Positions 33,606 to 39,513 of a DNA stretch of 39,513 nucleotides are shown here, in pieces. This stretch comes from Protoeuglena noctilucae (Eukaryota; Chlorophyta; Pedinophyceae; Marsupiomonadales; Marsupiomonadaceae): positions 818,334 to 857,846 of the forward strand of contig OY253679.1 of NCBI GenBank assembly GCA_958009085.1, given 5' to 3'. Below the pieces are notes generated by a model that was given only the letters and a program-made list of their open reading frames with translations, did not search any database and was not told the DNA's origin. Each line of letters opens with the position of its first letter. Within the stretch, counting starts at the first letter, position 1. Made by a program: the position numbers and the translations under genes.

Positions 33606-36600
33606 ATGCTTCCCCTCGCTCCCCCCATGCCATCCAACCCAGACACAGCTTGTGAGGAGGGAAGGGATCCTGTTGGTGGAGAGGGGGATTCAAGGAAACC
33701 ACGGCGCCCCGCCATGGTGCCCCCCAAGCCCCCGGGCGGGCGGGGCGCGCCGCAGCAGCAGAGGAAGGACGAGTCCTCGTCCGTCGTACCGCACCAGGAT
33801 CATCGGGGCATTGATAACATCGTCACCGGGGAGGAGGACTACCAGCGCACGTCCAAGCGCCGCGCCCTGGACTTTACCGCGAGCGTCGTCAAGACCCTGA
33901 CGGTGAGGAGTCGTAAAGCAGCACGCAGCAAGCTGCAAAGCAGCATATCCGGCGCCGCAGGAGCGTCGGGGCCGTCCCGAACGCCTGCGGCCGCTGCTTG
34001 CCCCGATGCCGAGGTTGCAAGGGAGTTTTCGTGACGATGAAGGGCCGATTTTGAACATTCGATCCCATTTATGCAATCGCTTAGCCGCACAGCCCGCCAC
34101 CCGCGCGCCCCGGCGCGTACGTCGGCCCGTCCCTCCAGGCCATGTGCCGCCCGATCGCGCGCGCGGCCCCGCGCCCGCGCCTCCTTCCGTGCCGCCTCTC
34201 GCACCCTGCATCTCTCACCGCCCCTCCAGGCCCGCCAGGTGGCTCCGCTGAGCGAGGGCGGCCCCGCCGTGGAGCCCACGCCTGCCGGCCTGCAGGACCT
34301 CCTCCTCCCCGGCTACTACCACTCCTGTCCCGCCTCCAGCGCCTGCGTGCACCCCGTCGCCAGCTTCCAGGCCCGCACGGGCGTCAACTGTGTGGCCTTC
34401 CTGCCCGAGGGCGGCCGGCTGGCGTTCGGGGCCCGCAACGGCACGGTGCGCGTGGTTGACGCGACGTGGCCCAGCTCCAACGACAAGGCTCCGCACGGGA
34501 TGCAGGTCCACACCGAGTCGGTCACGGCCATGCGGTGGATGCGCACGGGGTTCTACATGCTCTCGGGTGAGCGCAGGGGGCATCGCTGTGGTGGGGCGAG
34601 GGGCCATGCGCGGAGGGCGGCCGGGGCCAAGCAATCGCTGTGCAGTTGCGGTTGCCGATGACTACTCGCGCCTCCTCACCTCTCCTCTCGCCGCCCCTCT
34701 GACCGAGATCGCCCCCACCCCCGCGCGCAGGCGACCGTGCGGGCAACGCCCTGGCCTGGCGCCCCGAGCCCGGCCTCCTCGTCAAGACGCGCGTGCTGCC
34801 CCTGCACCCCAAGGAGGCCATCTGGGACATGGCCTGGGGCCCCAGCGACCGCAAGTTCGTGACGGCGTCCAACGACTGCACCGTGGCCGTCTGGGACCTG
34901 GAGCGGCTCGTGGCGTGCGCGCCGGGGGGGGAGGGCGGGGCCAGGGAGCTGCTGCTCAGGTGAGCGGGGTGGTATGAAGCGGGGAGCTGCTCACTCTTTC
35001 TGCCTGTTGCCGCAACGCCTCGCCTCTCATGACGGGCGTTGCTCCCCCCAGCGGCCACGGCAAGGAGGTCCGCAGCGTGGACTGGCACCCCTCCCGCGCC
35101 CTGTTTGTGTCGGGGGCCAGGGACGGGGTCATTCGGTTCTGGGACCCCAGGACGGGAGACACGGCGGCGTCAGGTGAGGGGCTGTGGGTGTGGTGGGTGT
35201 GAGGGCGTGAAAGACCTGACGGGGCAGTCGGAGAGAGTGGGTGTGGAGGAGACGCTCTAGAGCAGCGGAGGTGTCTGGACACGTTCGCTGTGTCGCATGG
35301 CGTCCCCTTGTTGCCTGCAATCTCACCTGTTCTGTCCCCGGCGCAGTCAACGCCCACGTGGGCTCCGTCACGTGCGTGCGGTGGTCCCCACTCTGCGACG
35401 ACCTGCTGGCCACGTGCTCCTTCGACCAGACGCTGAGGGTGTGGGACGCGCGCATGTGCCGGGACAGGTGCGGGGTGCGCCGTCTGTGCAGGGCTCGTGA
35501 CGAGAGAAGCAACAAGGGCATGCGACGAGCGCATGCGGTCGTTTTGATAGCACAGATGTACACAGTCGAGGGCGCATGGCAGCCTCGCGACCGCGGCCGA
35601 GCGAGTCACAGCCGGACATGCAAGGCAGACTGCATCCCGCCTCGTTGGCCCCGCAGTGAGCCCCTAACCATGATGCGCCACGGCTTCGACTCGGCGCAGC
35701 TGGCGTGGCACCCCGTGCACGAGGAGATGATTGCCACGGTGGGGCAGCAGAGGGAGTCGGGTGAGAGGGTGGCGGGTGGCAGGAGAGGGTGGCAGCGTGA
35801 CGAGAGAGTCCCCGTGATAAGATACTTGCATGCGTCACCCTCACCTTCACTCTCCCACCATGCTCGGTGCAATGACCTGCCCATTGAGTGCCCAGCAAAG
35901 GCGCCCTGACCAAGTCAACCCACGTGCGCTCCTCCACCCCCGCCCCAGGCGTGAGCGCCCTGGCCGTGTGGATGTGCGACGGGCCCCCGGACCCACCCCC
36001 CGTGGCAGAGGCCTTGAATGTGCACCAGGTGGCGGTGCGGTGCCTGGCTTGGCACCCCCTGGGCCACGTGCTGGTGAGGGCGGGTGGGACGTGAAGGATC
36101 GCGACGGTCGCATGCCTGACACGGGCCGGGCTTGCCTGTGTATGCACCAAGCGACGGCCTGCTGTAAGCTACTTCGCTATGCGCCACTCACTGGCGTCAC
36201 CCCAAGGGTGGGAGCCCGTGCAGTGCGTCACCCTCACTCACCCACCCCCACCTGCACCCCGTCAACTGCAGTGCACCGGTGGGCAGGACGAGATCACAGA
36301 CGGCCTGCGCTTCGGCCCCGCTATGGGGTCAGGCGCGCTGCAGGGGGGCTGCGTCAACTTTTGGTCCCGCGCCCGCACCGGCTGGTCATGGGTGGGGCCA
36401 GAGTTCCGGGACGTAACGTTTGGACAGGTAAGGGTGAAAGTGCGTGATGACAGAGAAACAAGGGAGGACTCGGGGGTCTGCAAACAGCACAAAGATGCGG
36501 TTTGCGTGGCGTGCTTGGGACAGGCGATGGTCAGTAGCATGATTGGTAAAAGTGCTCTGTAACTTTCCTGCCGCTTCAGGAGGGTGTGCGCGCGGGCGCC

Positions 36601-36807
36601 TCGGCGGCCACAGGCATGGCGGGGGCGGGGGTGGGCGTGGCTGGCATGGGCGGGAGGGGTCGTGGGGCGGTGGGGCCGGGGCGGGGGGATCGGAGCTGGG
36701 GCGCGTGGGGCGGGGCGCGGGCCGGGGTGGCGGGACCCGGGAGGACCAGGTGGAATGGGCTGATGGAGCATGGAACAGCCGGGTGGTGGCATCCCAGGCC
36801 TTCTTAG
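33606..36807 (+). CDS. WDR33/FY/Pfs2-type mRNA 3'-end processing factor
   Basis: WD40 subunit of the cleavage and polyadenylation specificity factor; in animals WDR33 contacts the poly(A) signal. Exons: 33606-33902, 34230-34566, 34731-34959, 35052-35173, 35347-35467, 35657-35760, 35949-36073, 36272-36427, 36580-36807 (572 aa; all phases close, all introns GT-AG). Before the propeller is RRALDFTASVVKTL, matching the family KTIDYNPSVIKYL motif. Blades include GARNGTVRVVD, FVTASNDCTVAVWD, GHGKEVRSVDWHPS, CSFDQTLRVWD, LAWHPVHEE and LAWHPLGHVL; the last two match WDR33 almost word for word. The tail is Gly-rich, as in animal WDR33. Start is ambiguous (ATG at 33606, 33627 or 33714). The stop lies 6 bp before the assembly gap, so a longer spliced tail cannot be excluded. 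Confidence 0.9.
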
Positions 36808-36813
36808 TATGCT

Positions 36814-37013
36814 NNNNNNNNNNNNNNNNNNNNNNNNNNNNNNNNNNNNNNNNNNNNNNNNNNNNNNNNNNNNNNNNNNNNNNNNNNNNNNNNNNNNNNN
36901 NNNNNNNNNNNNNNNNNNNNNNNNNNNNNNNNNNNNNNNNNNNNNNNNNNNNNNNNNNNNNNNNNNNNNNNNNNNNNNNNNNNNNNNNNNNNNNNNNNNN
37001 NNNNNNNNNNNNN
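36814..37013. other. Assembly gap of exactly 200 N
   Basis: A run of 200 unknown bases, a length that suggests a placeholder. Gene sequence lies to its left and inverted array sequence begins immediately to its right, so the physical link between them is not proven by sequence. Confidence 0.99.
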
Positions 37014-39513
37014 CGAGGCGAGCGCGGCCGGGCTCAGCGGGGCGCTGTGGGGCAGGCCGGAGGGCATGAGGCGCGTGGTCACTGCGGTCGTCGGAGGCAG
37101 CACATCGTGCGGCAAGGCAAGTGCGGGCGTTGCGGGCTGCGCGTGTGGGCTGCAGGCGGCGACCCGAGCGCGGCGCGTGGCGGGGCGGCAAGCGCTGCTG
37201 GTGCTGACAGACGGCTAAGGGCGGCGTGGGGGTGCGGCGTGGGTGGGGTTGGGGAGCTGGCTGCGACGCGGGGTCGTGGGAGCGACCACAGGCCTGCTGC
37301 GGCAGGGCACCAGGCGTGGCGAGGGCTGTGGGGCGCAGCGTGGCAGACGGGCGGGCTTTGGGCGCGTGGCGGGGGCGGTGGAGGCGGACCCTGGGGTCTA
37401 CAGAGGCAAGGCATCGTGTGGCGAGGCGAGGGCGCGCGTTGGGGGGTGCGCGTGTGGGCTGCGGGCGGCGAGCGCTGCCGGAGTGGGCGGACGGACCAGG
37501 GCGGCGTGGGGGTGCGGTGTGGGCGGGATGCGGGGTCTGGATGAGGCGCGGGGTCGCGAGAGGGGGCACAGGGCCTGACGCAGGGGTGTGAGGCGTGGCG
37601 TCCGTGGCTGGGCGCTGCGTGGTGCAGTGGGGCAGGCCGGAGGGCATGAGGCGCGTGACAGCGCCGTCGGCGGTGGTCACTGGGGTCCATGGTGGCAGGG
37701 CATCGTTTGGCGACGCGAGGGCGAGCGTTGCAGGCTGCAGGCGTGGGCTGCGGGCGGCGACCGGGCGTGGCGGGGCCGGGGAGCGCTCTGCTGCCCGTGT
37801 CGGCAGACGGGGCAGGGAGGGGAGGGGCTGCTTCGTGGGAGGGACGCGGGAAGCGAGTGAGGGGTGGGGTCGTTGGTGCGGCCACAGGAGCTGCAGGAGG
37901 CGCGCCGGGCGTGGCGAGCGCTGCCAGTTGCAGCGTGGGAGGCAGGCAGGCTGGCTTGGGGCGCGTGGCAGGGCCGGCGACGGTGGTCACTGGGGTCATC
38001 GGAGGCAGGGCGTTGTGCGTCGAGGCGAGGGTGGGCGTCGTGGGATGCGCGTGCGAGCTGCAAGCAGCGACGGAGCGTGGCGCTTGGCAGGGGGCGGCAA
38101 GCGCTGCCCGTGTCGGCAGACGGGGCAGGGCGGCAAGGGGTTGTGACATGCGGATAAGGGGGGGTCTGGGTGAGTTGCGGGGTGGTGGGAGCGGCCACAG
38201 GCTTGCTGCAGGGGCCGCAGGGCGTGGCGAGCGCTGTGGGGCGCTGCATGGCGGACGGGCGGGCTTGGGGCGTCCGGCGGGGGCGGCAGAGGCGGTTACT
38301 GGCGTCCTTGGAGACAGCACATCGTGCAGCAGCCGAGAATGGGCGTCGTGGGATGCGCGTGCGAGCTGCAAGCAGCGACGGAGCGTGGCGCTTGGCAGGG
38401 GGTGGCGAGCGCTGCCGGTGGACGCAGGGCGGCGAGGGGGTGTGGCATGCGAGAAAGGGGGGGCCTGGGTGAGTTGCGGGGTTGTTGGTGCGGCCACAGG
38501 AGCTGCGGCAGGGCGCCGGGCGTGGCGAGCGCTGCATGGCTCTGCGGGGCGCTGCGTGGGAGACGGGCGGGCTTGGGGGCGTGACAGGGCCGGCAGAGGC
38601 GGACCCTGGGGTCTACAGAGGCAAGGCGTCGTGTGGCGAGGCGAGGGCGGGCGTTGGGGGGTGCGCGTGTGGGCTGCAGGCGGCGACCGAGCGTGGCGGA
38701 GGTGGGGAGCGCTGCCAGTGTGCGCAGACGGGGCAGGGCGGCGCGGGGGTGCGGCGTGGGTGGGATGCGGGGGCGTGAGCGAGGGGTGGAGTCGTGGAGC
38801 GGCCACAGGGCCTGCTGCGGGGGGCGCGGGGCGAGGCGAGCGCGGCTCGGCAGCGTGGCGGACGGGCGGGCTTGGGGCGCGTGGCGAGGGCGGCGGAGGC
38901 CTGCGCGGGGCCGCACAACGCAGGGAAGCTTGCAGCGAGGCGAGGGCGGGCTTTGCAGGCTGCAGGCGTGGGCTGCGGGCTGCGAGCAAGCATGGCGAGG
39001 GCGGGGAGCGCTGACAATGTGGGCGGACGGGCCGGGGCGGCGTGGGGGTGCGGCGTGGGTGGGATGCGGGGCGTGAGCGAGGGGCGAGGTCGTTGGTGCG
39101 GCCGCAGGAGCTACAGGAGGGCGCTGCCCATGGCGAGCGCTGCGTGGCACTGCGGGGCGCAGCGCGTGAGGCAGGCAGGATTGGGGCGCGTGGCAGAGCC
39201 GGCGGCGGTGGTCCCTGGGGTCCGAAGAGGCAGCGCTTCGTGCGGCGAAGGCGAGGGCGGGGGTCGCAGGCTACACGCATGTGCTGCGGAGGCGAGCGCA
39301 ACCAGCTGCAGTGTGCGGGGCGGCTATGCATGGGGCACGCGTCAGGGCCGGGTGGGGCGGCGATGGATGTCAGGGGATGGAGGAGGCCGCGCGGGGCGGG
39401 GCAGGCGCGAGGCGAGTGCCGGGGGCGGTGGTGGTCAGGTGCGGGGCGGCGTGGCTGCGTCGGGCCGGGCGGCTACACCCGCGGAGCGCAGGTCGGGGAG
39501 CGGAGCGGGTGGG
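37014..39513. repeat. Inverted copy of the left satellite array
   Basis: Reverse complement of about 1448-4149 of the left side, essentially identical over long stretches (for example 37014-37680 against 3483-4149). Two length differences are seen: one 308-bp unit fewer than the left (only one of 2461-2768 / 2769-3076), and about 105 bp present near 38785-38890 that the left arm lacks near 2073. The copy runs to the last base of the window, matching left position about 1448. Open frames across it are composition artefacts. Confidence 0.92.

Noticed and set aside
37079-39331. A 750-codon open frame on the minus strand of the right arm
   Set aside because: It is the inverted copy of the same satellite and changes length with unit number; no protein-like conservation between units.
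37014-39513. Terminal inverted repeats of a giant transposon or virus-like element
   Set aside because: The enclosed genes are all conserved nuclear housekeeping genes with introns; no transposase, integrase, DNA polymerase or capsid gene is present.

Overview
The window reads as nuclear DNA of a compact, very GC-rich photosynthetic eukaryote, most likely a green (chlorophyte, perhaps trebouxiophyte) microalga. Reasons: every gene is split by short introns (mostly 80-400 bp) whose phases close exactly; the organellar tyrosyl-tRNA synthetase has the plant-style [14 protein letters not shown] block; there is a probable RbcX (Rubisco assembly) gene; and the rest are nuclear housekeeping genes (ORC4, NVL, ELP4, RPL35, WDR33/FY, complex I ESSS). 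The species cannot be fixed from sequence alone.

Layout. 1-5100: gene-free GC-rich repeat DNA, with a degenerate tandem array of about 300-bp units that includes two identical 308-bp copies. 5503-36807: ten genes in about 31 kb: ELP4 (-), NDUFB11/ESSS-like (+), ORC4 (-), an unrecognised helical-repeat protein (+), RPL35 (+), NVL/Rix7-type double AAA ATPase (-), a FRAY/OSR1-type STE20 kinase (-), organellar TyrRS (+), RbcX-like (+) and WDR33/FY (+). 36814-37013: a 200-N assembly gap. 37014-39513: a near-identical reverse-complement copy of about 1448-4149. A roughly 336-bp piece of the left repeat also sits, inverted, between RbcX and WDR33 (33178-33513).

The genes do not form one pathway. 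Broad themes are ribosome biogenesis and translation (NVL, RPL35, ELP4, TyrRS), replication licensing (ORC4), mRNA 3'-end formation (WDR33/FY), and mitochondrial or plastid function (ESSS, TyrRS, RbcX). I found no mobile-element coding region, CRISPR array, RNA gene or toxin system.

The most striking feature is splicing. In my exon models about 17 of 58 introns begin with GC instead of GT, nearly always as NAG|GCGAG. They occur in seven of ten genes, including four of six introns of TyrRS and two of three of RPL35. Most are supported by reading-frame closure together with protein-family alignment across the junction. Second-tier observations are a large acidic insertion and a DE-to-DQ Walker B change in ORC4, a tandem duplication that copies a GC 5' splice site in ELP4, a one-base frame break in a C7 run of NVL, and inverted repeat arms at the two ends.
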